DNA from: Lachnospiraceae bacterium
GTDB lineage: Bacteria > Bacillota > Clostridia > Lachnospirales > Lachnospiraceae
DNA: 64,000 bases
NCBI GenBank assembly: GCA_902363135.1
Contig: CABIZF010000001.1
Location: forward strand, 124,001-188,000
Direction of reading: 5' to 3'
In this document: piece after piece, positions 33,440-40,587 of the stretch
Layout: the number at the start of each line of letters is the position of its first letter
Numbering within the stretch: position 1 is the first letter of the stretch
The notes under the pieces: generated by a model
Seen by the model: only the letters and a program-made list of their open reading frames with translations
Told to the model about the DNA's origin: nothing
The model's database searches: none
Translations under genes and position numbers: made by a program

Positions 33440-35008
33440 ATGCGAAAAAATTTATGGACAGCGCTTGCTGTGACTGCGGCAGCTGCGATAATATCCGCAG
33501 TTCCGGCGGCAGCGGCAGACTCTGATGTCATCAGCGACGGCGTCTATATCGGAGATCAGGATGTCGGCGGTATGACGGCGAAGGAAGCAGAGCAGTATGT
33601 AGAGGGTCAGGTCAGAGCGCTGGAAGATACGACGGTGACCATTCAGATGGGCGAACAGCAGAGCACAAAGACCTTAAAGGAGCTCGGGCTGAAATGGGAC
33701 AATCCGGATCTGGTACAGGAGATCAGCCAGATCGGGACGACCGGCAACATCATCCGCCGGTATAAGGAACAGAAGAGTCTCCAAAATGAAAATTCACGCT
33801 ATGAGATTGAATATACTGTGGATTCATCTCTGGAGGAGGCGTTTGTTGATTCCTGCAACGCTTATAATTCGGATCCGGTTGAGGGCTCCGTTTATATGGG
33901 GGACGACGGACAGCTCTATGTCGAAGGCGGGACAGACGGCCTGACGCTGGATGCAGAGGCGACCTTGAAAGAAGTGCAGGCGGCGATTGGCGAGTGGAAG
34001 GCTGAGGACATCACGATCGAGGCGACGGTTGAGCGGGAGTCCCCGCAGGTGACTGCAGAGACGCTTTCTAAGATGACCGATGTGCTCGGGACGGCGACGA
34101 CCGATTATTCTGCATCCTCTTCCGGAAGAGCGCAGAATGTCGAAAACGGTACTTCGAAGATCAACGGTACTTTACTGATGCCGGGTGAGAGCTTTTCCGT
34201 GACCGATGCAGTCGTTCCGTTTAACGCGGAAAACGGCTATGAGCTGGCACCGTCCTATGAGGCGGGGCAGGTCGTCGATTCCTACGGTGGCGGTATCTGT
34301 CAGGTGTCCACGACCTTATACAATGCGGTGCTCAAGGCAGAGCTTGAGGTTGATGCCCGTTCGAACCACACGATGCTCGTCGGCTATGTGGATCCGTCCA
34401 AGGATGCGGCGATCGCAGAGGGTGTCATGGATTTTGTATTTACGAATGACAAGGACAGCCCGGTCTACATTGCGGGGGCGGCATATTATGGGACACTGAC
34501 CTTTACGATTTTTGGTGAGGAGACCAGACCGGCGAATCGCTCTATTGAGTTCGTCAGTGAAGTCCTTTCACAGACCGATCCGGCGACGAACATCAAGCTG
34601 GTGGCGAAGACGGATCAGAATGTCGGCTATTTTGCACAGGTGCAGACGCCGCATCAGGGCATGTCAGCTGTGCTCTGGAAGAAAATTTATGTGGACGGTG
34701 TGCTTACCGATACGGTACAGGTCAACAGCAGTACCTATCAGGCATCTCCGGCGATCTATGAGGTCGGTATCGTCACGAGCAATCAGGCACTGAGCTCCGC
34801 GCTGAGTACAGCGATTGCAAACAATGATCTGACGCAGGTACAGAATCTGCTGGCGAACGGAGTGCCGCAGCAGACGGAGACGCAGGCGCCACAAACCGAT
34901 GCGCCACAGACCGATGCACCGCAGACTGATGCGTCTCAGATGGTAGATCCGCCGGAGACCGATGCGGCGACATCCTCCGGAGACGGGGATGTGCAGATCA
35001 TACAGTAA
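33440..35008 (+). CDS. VanW-family protein with peptidoglycan-binding domain
   Basis: 522 residues. A signal peptide (MRKNLWTALAVTAAAAIISA, cleavage near AAA-ADS) shows it is exported. Residues about 40-200 form the PG_binding_4-type region (GMTAKEAEQYVEGQV). The VanW domain follows at about 215-345 (SKINGTLLMPGESFSV; YGGGICQVSTTLYNAVL; RSNHTMLVGYVDPS). The C-terminus is a low-complexity spacer with three exact PQTDA units. The role of VanW domains is unsettled but they accompany cell-wall functions. It is not evidence of vancomycin resistance by itself. AGGAGG precedes the ATG. Confidence 0.9.
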   Translation: MRKNLWTALAVTAAAAIISAVPAAAADSDVISDGVYIGDQDVGGMTAKEAEQYVEGQVRALEDTTVTIQMGEQQSTKTLKELGLKWDNPDLVQEISQIGTTGNIIRRYKEQKSLQNENSRYEIEYTVDSSLEEAFVDSCNAYNSDPVEGSVYMGDDGQLYVEGGTDGLTLDAEATLKEVQAAIGEWKAEDITIEATVERESPQVTAETLSKMTDVLGTATTDYSASSSGRAQNVENGTSKINGTLLMPGESFSVTDAVVPFNAENGYELAPSYEAGQVVDSYGGGICQVSTTLYNAVLKAELEVDARSNHTMLVGYVDPSKDAAIAEGVMDFVFTNDKDSPVYIAGAAYYGTLTFTIFGEETRPANRSIEFVSEVLSQTDPATNIKLVAKTDQNVGYFAQVQTPHQGMSAVLWKKIYVDGVLTDTVQVNSSTYQASPAIYEVGIVTSNQALSSALSTAIANNDLTQVQNLLANGVPQQTETQAPQTDAPQTDAPQTDASQMVDPPETDAATSSGDGDVQIIQ

Positions 35009-35055
35009 GCATGGCAGAAGATATACATCTGCCGGATATGGAAAGAGGTGAGGGC

Positions 35056-36093
35056 ATGCAGGAAGGAAAGCTTTCAGAGCGGGCGCTGAAGCGCTCGGTA
35101 CTGCGTCCGTTGCAGCAGACAGTACAGAAAAATCATCAGAACAAAGCTGGGACTTTGGAGTACGGAGCAGACTGCGCGGCGCTTATGGAAGAGGCCGGCT
35201 GTGTGACCCTTTTTTCTACGGTAAATACAGTGCCGGGCTTTGAGCATGCGCCGGATAAGCTGATCGTGGCGGCGGCTAATGGGCTGGCGGCGGCGGGCGC
35301 GGAGCCGGTCGCATTTCAGATATCGGCAGTGTTGCCCACAGAGTATGAGGAAGGCAGGCTGAAGGCGGACATGAAAGCCTGTGCCGAGATGGCAGATGCT
35401 GAGCATGCTCAGATCATCGGCGGACATACACAGATATCTTCCGGTGTAATCGCGCCGATGTACAGCGTGACCGGTATCGGACGCGCGACAAAGGAGCAGT
35501 GCCGTCAGGACGAGCGGCTCCGACCGGAGTACGACCTGGTCGTGACCGGCTGGATCGCTCTGGCAGGTACGGCGGCGCTGGCGCTGCGGTATGAGCAGGA
35601 GCTTCGCGGACATTATCCGCTGTCACTGATCGAGCACGCGAAGGCATTTGATCGGCAGATGGCAGTGGGGGCGGTGGCTCGAGCCATCACCCACTTCGGT
35701 ACGGCAGCGGTACATGATCTTTCTCAGGGCGGTATTTTCAATGCGCTGTGGGAAATGGCGGATCGGGCAGGTGTCGGACTGGAAGTGGATCTGAAAAAAA
35801 TTCCTGTGCGTCAGGAGACGATTGAAATCTGTGAATATTTTGATGTGAATCCCTACTATCTCTATTCGGCGGGCGCACTGCTCGTCGGGACAGAGCACGG
35901 GGAGGCACTGGTATCTCATCTTGCGGCGCAGGGGATCTTTGCCGCAGTTATCGGTCGGGCGACCGGCGGAAAGGATCGTGTGATCCGAAACGGCGAAGAG
36001 TGCCGCTATCTGGATCGGCCGAAGCAGGATGAGTGGTATAGGAGGCTTGAATATGAGAGAGCAAATATTAACGTTTCTGGAAAAGAACAGTAA
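35056..36093 (+). CDS. PurM/HypE-like AIR-synthase-related protein
   Basis: 345 residues from ATG 35056 (AGAGGTGAG upstream); an ATG at 35011 lacks a ribosome site. It has the N-terminal PurM fold (YGADCAALMEEAGCVTLFSTVNTVPG; AANGLAAAGAEPVAFQIS; IIGGHTQISSGVIAPMYSVTGIG) and the C-terminal AIRS_C domain (VHDLSQGGIFNALWEMA). This resembles HypE, the hydrogenase maturation dehydratase, but the C-terminal HypE cysteine tail is missing and no hyp genes are nearby, so another ATP-dependent reaction is likely. The last 41 nt overlap the AsnC-type regulator. Confidence 0.8.
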   Translation: MQEGKLSERALKRSVLRPLQQTVQKNHQNKAGTLEYGADCAALMEEAGCVTLFSTVNTVPGFEHAPDKLIVAAANGLAAAGAEPVAFQISAVLPTEYEEGRLKADMKACAEMADAEHAQIIGGHTQISSGVIAPMYSVTGIGRATKEQCRQDERLRPEYDLVVTGWIALAGTAALALRYEQELRGHYPLSLIEHAKAFDRQMAVGAVARAITHFGTAAVHDLSQGGIFNALWEMADRAGVGLEVDLKKIPVRQETIEICEYFDVNPYYLYSAGALLVGTEHGEALVSHLAAQGIFAAVIGRATGGKDRVIRNGEECRYLDRPKQDEWYRRLEYERANINVSGKEQ

Positions 36094-36535
36094 AATTGAC
36101 CTGGGTGAGCTGGCAATCCTGCTCGGATCAAGTGAGGCAGTCATTGCAAACGAGGTCGCACAGATGGAAAAGGAGCAGGTGATCTGCGGCTATCATACAC
36201 TGATCGACTGGGAAAAGACTTCCTCTGAAAAGGTGACGGCTCTGATCGAGGTGCGCGTGACACCACAGAGAGGACAGGGCTTTGACTCCATCGCAGAGCG
36301 CATCTATAATTACCCGGAGGTACAGTCAGTATATCTGATTTCCGGAGCATACGATCTGCTTGTCATCCTGGAAGGCAAGACCTTACGGGACGTATCTTCC
36401 TTTGTAAGCGATAAGCTGTCGACTCTGGATACTGTTTTATCGACGGCGACTCATTTTATTCTGAAAAAATATAAGGATTACGGAACTATTTTCGGGAAAA
36501 AATCAAAAGATGAAAGGATGCTGGTGACACCGTGA
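36053..36535 (+). CDS. Lrp/AsnC-family transcriptional regulator
   Basis: 160 residues from ATG 36053 (AGGAGG upstream, inside the preceding gene). An N-terminal winged helix (REQILTFLEKNSKIDLGELAILLG) is followed by the RAM ligand-binding domain (VTALIEVRVTPQRGQGFDSIA, YLISGAYDLLVILEG). It probably controls amino-acid metabolism. The stop overlaps the GTG start of the aminotransferase (GTGA), so it likely regulates that gene or responds to its substrate. Confidence 0.9.
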   Translation: MREQILTFLEKNSKIDLGELAILLGSSEAVIANEVAQMEKEQVICGYHTLIDWEKTSSEKVTALIEVRVTPQRGQGFDSIAERIYNYPEVQSVYLISGAYDLLVILEGKTLRDVSSFVSDKLSTLDTVLSTATHFILKKYKDYGTIFGKKSKDERMLVTP

Positions 36536-37704
36536 GAAACCCATTATCAAAAAAAGTAACGTCGATTCAGCCGTCCGGCATCCGGAAGTTTTTTGATATT
36601 GTAAGTGAAATGGACGATGTCATTTCGCTTGGCGTTGGTGAGCCGGACTTTGATACCCCGTGGCATATCCGCGATGAAGGTATTTACACACTGGAAAAGG
36701 GGCGGACCTTTTATACGTCCAATTCCGGTCTGAAGGAGCTGCGTGAGGAGATCACGCATTATCTGAAGCGCCGCTTTGAGCTGGAATATGATCCGATGCA
36801 TGAGGTTCTCGTGACCGTCGGCGGAAGCGAGGGCATCGATGTGGCATTGCGTGCCATGCTCGATCCGGGAGATGAGGTACTTATCCCACAGCCGGCATAT
36901 GTTTCGTATCTGCCGTGCGTCGTTCTGGCGGATGGTGTACCGGTAACGATTGAACTGCAGGAGAAGAATCAGTTCCGCCTGACAAAGGAGGAGCTGCTTG
37001 CGCATATCACCGACAAGACGAAGGTGCTCGTGCTTCCGTTTCCGAACAATCCGACCGGAGGTGTAATGCGCCGTGCAGATCTGGAGGCAATCGCCGAGGT
37101 CTGTATTGAGAAGGATATTTTTGTACTGTCCGATGAGATTTATTCCGAGCTGACATACGGTGAGCATCATGTATCGATCGCAAGCATTCCGGGCATGCAT
37201 GAGCGGACATTGACGATCAACGGCTTTTCAAAATCTTATGCGATGACGGGATGGCGTCTCGGATACATCTGCGGACCACGTGTGATTGTAGAACAGATGA
37301 CGAAGATTCATCAGTTTGCAATCATGTGTGCACCGACGAACAGCCAGTATGCGGCGGTCGAGGCACTGCGGCACGGGGATGAGGACGTGGCGATGATGCG
37401 TACAGCCTATGATCAGAGACGGCGGTATCTCCTTCATGCATTTAAGGAGATGGGGCTGTCCTGCTTTGAGCCGTTTGGTGCATTTTATGTATTTCCGTGT
37501 ATCAAAGAATTTGGCATGAGCTCAGATGAGTTTGCGACGCGGCTTCTCGAGGAGGAGCATGTGGCTGTCGTACCGGGCAGTGCGTTTGGAGACTGCGGCG
37601 AAGGCTTTGTGCGGATTTCCTATGCGTATTCGCTGGAAAATCTGAAGATAGCGATGGAGCGTCTGAGCCGTTTTGTGAGCCATCTGCGCGAGTGGAACCG
37701 GTAA
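36532..37704 (+). CDS. PLP-dependent aminotransferase, class I/II
   Basis: 390 residues from GTG 36532. The fold-type I features are GVGEPDFDTP, NPTGGVM, DEIYSELTYG and the PLP lysine Lys234 in NGFSKSYAMTGWRLGY; the substrate arginine is in FVRISYA. This is the aspartate/aromatic aminotransferase group often paired with an AsnC regulator in Firmicutes. The exact amino donor is unknown. It overlaps the regulator by four nt and is followed 11 nt later by trmL. Confidence 0.92.
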   Translation: MRNPLSKKVTSIQPSGIRKFFDIVSEMDDVISLGVGEPDFDTPWHIRDEGIYTLEKGRTFYTSNSGLKELREEITHYLKRRFELEYDPMHEVLVTVGGSEGIDVALRAMLDPGDEVLIPQPAYVSYLPCVVLADGVPVTIELQEKNQFRLTKEELLAHITDKTKVLVLPFPNNPTGGVMRRADLEAIAEVCIEKDIFVLSDEIYSELTYGEHHVSIASIPGMHERTLTINGFSKSYAMTGWRLGYICGPRVIVEQMTKIHQFAIMCAPTNSQYAAVEALRHGDEDVAMMRTAYDQRRRYLLHAFKEMGLSCFEPFGAFYVFPCIKEFGMSSDEFATRLLEEEHVAVVPGSAFGDCGEGFVRISYAYSLENLKIAMERLSRFVSHLREWNR

Positions 37705-37715
37705 GGGGTGCGGAC

Positions 37716-38213
37716 ATGGCAAAGCTGAACATTGTATTGTTTGAGCCGGAGATCCCGGCGAATACCGGAAATATCGGGCGCACCTGTGTGGCGACCGGGA
37801 CAAGGCTGCATCTGATCGAGCCGCTCGGATTTTCTTTATCTGAGAAAGCACTGAAAAGGGCGGGAATGGACTACTGGCCGCATCTGGATGTGACGACCTA
37901 TCTGGATTTTGATGATTTTCTTGCGAAGAATCCGGGTGCGAAGATCTATATGGCGACGACAAAGGCGCGTCAGGTTTACACCGATGTGCATTATGAGCCG
38001 GACTGCTATATCATGTTCGGAAAAGAGAGTGCCGGGATCCCGGAAGAAATTTTAAAAGAACATCCGGATACTGCAGTGCGGATACCGATGCTCGATGAGA
38101 TCCGATCCCTGAACTTGAGTAATTCGGTGGCAGTCGTGCTCTATGAAGCACTGCGGCAGAATGAGTTCGACCACATGAAGCTGCAGGGGCAGCTGACGAG
38201 ATATGAGTGGTAG
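37716..38213 (+). CDS. trmL: tRNA (cytidine/uridine-34 2'-O)-methyltransferase
   Basis: 165 residues from ATG 37716 (AAGGGGTG upstream). It is a SPOUT methyltransferase with the three knot motifs EIPANTGNIGRTC, MFGKESAGIPEEIL and LNLSNSVAVVLYEALRQ. TrmL methylates the wobble ribose of tRNA-Leu isoacceptors. It ends the operon begun by the PurM-like gene. Confidence 0.94.
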   Translation: MAKLNIVLFEPEIPANTGNIGRTCVATGTRLHLIEPLGFSLSEKALKRAGMDYWPHLDVTTYLDFDDFLAKNPGAKIYMATTKARQVYTDVHYEPDCYIMFGKESAGIPEEILKEHPDTAVRIPMLDEIRSLNLSNSVAVVLYEALRQNEFDHMKLQGQLTRYEW

Positions 38214-38324
38214 AGAGAGCCGGATGAGCCGCGACAGGCTCCACTTCTCTGCCTGTTTGATGCTTTAGTTAACAACAGACAGTTACGAACAGGGTGACTG
38301 TCGGGAAATAGACAGTTCTAAGAG

Positions 38325-38365
38325 AGTGAGGGTGTGACTCATACTGAGTCACACCCTCACTGTTT
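38325..38365. terminator. Long bidirectional terminator hairpin
   Basis: A 17-bp perfect stem, AGTGAGGGTGTGACTCA (38325-38341) with its complement (38345-38361), then GTTTT. It lies between convergent trmL and the membrane-protein gene. A short piece like the start of repeat A copy 4 (AACCGAATCAAGCA, 38367-38380) follows. Confidence 0.8.
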
Positions 38366-38383
38366 TAACCGAATCAAGCATCT

Positions 38384-39079
38384 TTAGCTTTCCTCGGATG
38401 CTGTCTTTGTGTCGTCGGTTTTTGCTTCCGCGGCTTCATCCTTTGCGGCTTCTTCTTCCGTCTCCTGCAGCTCTGCATTCATCATTGCACGCTCCCGCAG
38501 GCTTTTCTTTTGTGCAGGCTGTGCAGTAGCGGCAGATGCCCCGGATGATTTCGATCCGCTGCGTGCGTCCTTTGCCTTTTTCGTGTTCAGTGCGATCTTG
38601 CGGTCAGGATAGAGCTTTGCGAGCTTTTCCAGACGGGTCGCGCCCCAGATCATGTAGGCCGGAACGACGATGGCGAGCAGCAGTGTGCCCAGGTTCATCA
38701 TGTGCGTGAAAAACAGCACTGCCTGCATCAGAATCTCGGCGACGAGCGTCACAATCGAGATTATTTTTGTTCCTTTAGCCTTGTCCAGCCGGTTGCAGCG
38801 CATCGTGCAGAAGATGCCGGAATATATTTCCCAGCATGCCAATACGAGAAAGCAGACTGCGATGAACCGTACCGTCGAGATATCCATATTTGCCTGGGTG
38901 AGGATATCCGTGTACTCCTGTTCGCCTTTTGCAGCGCCGGATGCAATCGAGAAGAGGTTAATGCCGTACATTAAAGTGGAAGAGACAGCAGTGACAAGAA
39001 GGATAATACCGCCTGTCATCAGTCCCATTCGGCCGTTCATGGCCATTTTCAGTTCTTTTTGGTCTTTGTAATCGCTCAT
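38384..39079 (-). CDS. Four-helix membrane protein with charged C-terminal tail
   Basis: 231 residues starting at ATG 39079 (CACAGGAG upstream on the minus strand). A short polar start is followed by four hydrophobic spans near residues 20-45, 68-90, 103-125 and 128-147. A long tail of about 80 residues begins basic and Ser/Ala-rich and ends strongly acidic (EEEAAKDEAAEAKTDD). The family is not recognised. It stands alone on the minus strand between the terminator and an AraC regulator. Confidence 0.65.
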   Translation of the reverse strand: MSDYKDQKELKMAMNGRMGLMTGGIILLVTAVSSTLMYGINLFSIASGAAKGEQEYTDILTQANMDISTVRFIAVCFLVLACWEIYSGIFCTMRCNRLDKAKGTKIISIVTLVAEILMQAVLFFTHMMNLGTLLLAIVVPAYMIWGATRLEKLAKLYPDRKIALNTKKAKDARSGSKSSGASAATAQPAQKKSLRERAMMNAELQETEEEAAKDEAAEAKTDDTKTASEES

Positions 39080-39113
39080 AATAAACTCCTGTGATTTCGT
39101 ATGATGCTGCTGT

Positions 39114-39180
39114 TTGTAGAATTGCGGGAGCTGCTTTGCAGCGGAGCAATTCGTGGGTATCACTTAGGGGGTCAAAACAT
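39114..39180 (+). repeat. Dispersed palindromic element B, copy 1
   Basis: Forty bases from 39114 are identical to 52814-52853. They form the hairpin GAATTGC (39119-39125) with GCAATTC (39146-39152), with an inner CTGC-TTT-GCAG arm. A GGGGGTCAAAA block follows. It lies in the leader of the minus-strand membrane-protein gene. Confidence 0.75.
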
Positions 39181-39222
39181 TTTTTCCCAAACATTATGAT
39201 AATATCAGGTTCTGCTGACACT

Positions 39223-40089
39223 TCATCCCTCAGAATCCCGGTACATACTCCGGTATTCCGTCGGGGTACAGTGATTCAAAAGCTTGAACATACGCAGAAA
39301 CGCCGAGAGGCTGGAAAATCCGGATGCGAGCGCCACCTCAATGACAGAGAGACCCGGGTCGAGCAGTAGCGTCTTTGCGTGGTCGATGCGCCGCTGATTC
39401 AGATACTTATAAAAAGAGGTATCTGCATACTGCCGGAACAGCCTGGTAAAGTGATATTTGCTGAAACCGGCGAGGGAAGCGACCTCCTCAAGCGTAAGAT
39501 TTTCTGTAAAATGCTCGTTAATATAATGGCAGATTGCAAGAAATTTATCCATATATTCTTTCTGTTTGGCATTTCGGGCATCAAAGCGCTGCTGTGTATT
39601 TTCCGCATGGCTGCGCCCGACAAGCACGAGGATTTCGAGAAAGCGTGCATAGATCGTCGTCTCGGTAAATGGGGCGTCGCTGAAATAAGCATTTTTGATC
39701 TCCAGCATCATACGATGCACCCGTGCATAAATTTGAGGAAACGACTCAGGCGTGATCAGAATCGCCGGTCGGATCATCGAGGTAAGCAGCTCCAGCTCTT
39801 TTGTGCGCAGCTGGCCGAGATTCGGCTGAAAGATAATGCGTTTTCCGTGCTCGGGAGCGAAGAGCTCATGCAGGATCCCGGGGCAGATGATTAAAATTTC
39901 CCCGGGCTGGATCAGGTACTCCGTTTCGCCGCAGCGCACACGGTAGGAATTTTCCGTTGGCATAATCAGCTCAAACGGGGTGTGCCAGTGCGGTGGATAG
40001 CATTCGGAATTCTCATTATAATGAAGACAGATCTGAGTGTCTGCCCGGTAGATGACGGTTTCGTGAAGACCGTTCAGATTTTTAATCAC
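39223..40089 (-). CDS. AraC-family transcriptional regulator (cupin sensor)
   Basis: 288 residues. The N-terminal cupin sensor (HWHTPFELIMPTENSYRVRCGETEYLIQPGEILII, residues about 34-68) binds the sugar. The C-terminal double helix-turn-helix lies at about 190-285 (LTLEEVASLAGFSKYHFTRLFRQY and a second helix pair ending CTPTEYR). It is divergent from the GH3 gene and probably activates it. AGGAAAGGAG precedes the ATG. Confidence 0.9.
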   Translation of the reverse strand: MIKNLNGLHETVIYRADTQICLHYNENSECYPPHWHTPFELIMPTENSYRVRCGETEYLIQPGEILIICPGILHELFAPEHGKRIIFQPNLGQLRTKELELLTSMIRPAILITPESFPQIYARVHRMMLEIKNAYFSDAPFTETTIYARFLEILVLVGRSHAENTQQRFDARNAKQKEYMDKFLAICHYINEHFTENLTLEEVASLAGFSKYHFTRLFRQYADTSFYKYLNQRRIDHAKTLLLDPGLSVIEVALASGFSSLSAFLRMFKLLNHCTPTEYRSMYRDSEG

Positions 40090-40111
40090 GAGAAAACTCC
40101 TTTCCTGTGAA

Positions 40112-40232
40112 ATTTAATCGAATCAAGCAAGTCCACTGCTTCAATTGCGCAAAGCAATAAGCAGTGGGTTGGGACTTGCTTGTATCAGGAATGTCCTGAT
40201 AAGCGGCGGAGATAAAATCCCGCAGATTCGCC
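40112..40232 (+). repeat. Structured dispersed element A, diverged copy 5 without tail
   Basis: Outer stem CGAATC/GATTCG, stem 2 CAAGCAAGTCC/GGACTTGCTTG, arm CACTGCTT..AAGCAGTG with inner ATTGC-GCAAA-GCAAT, and arm TATCAGGA-ATG-TCCTGATA. Nearly every stem differs in sequence from copies 1-3 but still pairs. The tail hairpin is missing. It lies between the divergent AraC and GH3 genes. Confidence 0.75.
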
Positions 40233-40587
40233 GATATCCGGAAGCTGTTTATATGGCGATTGCTTTTATAGCTGGCATTCGGATATCGTAGTGAGAAATT
40301 GCGATTTCAACATAAGATAATATAGCAAATATTACTAAAAAAAGCAAGGAAAACGGATAAAAGAGAATTAAACAAACAAAAAAAATTGGACAGTTCGAAA
40401 AACCGGGGGATAGTGAAAGCAATATTTTGATGCCAGAAAGCAAGAATTATTGAGATAAATAAAACAGAGGCTGGTATAGTGATGACAGAACATGGCGGAA
40501 AATCAAATGACTGAGGCAGGCAGGAGTACCGATAACAATGATTGCCGGGCTTGCTGTGTGTCGGAAAAAGCGGAAGGAGCGAATAGT
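40232..40587. promoter_or_regulatory. AraC-GH3 intergenic region with inverted repeat
   Basis: A 9-bp perfect inverted repeat, CGATATCCG (40232-40240) and CGGATATCG (40280-40288), could bind the AraC regulator or form a hairpin. A possible GH3 promoter is TTGAGA near 40451 with TATAGT near 40476, but its 19-nt spacer is long. No other gene is supported here. Confidence 0.4.

Noticed and set aside
34880..34935. Tandem repeat in the vanW-family gene end
   Set aside because: Three 15-nt PQTDA units are ordinary low-complexity linker sequence of an exported wall protein.
33440..35008. Vancomycin-resistance locus
   Set aside because: Only a VanW-domain protein is present; no ligase, dehydrogenase, dipeptidase or VanRS genes accompany it.
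39079..39163. N-terminal extension of the four-helix membrane protein
   Set aside because: It is a translation of palindromic element B; ATG 39079 has a good ribosome site.
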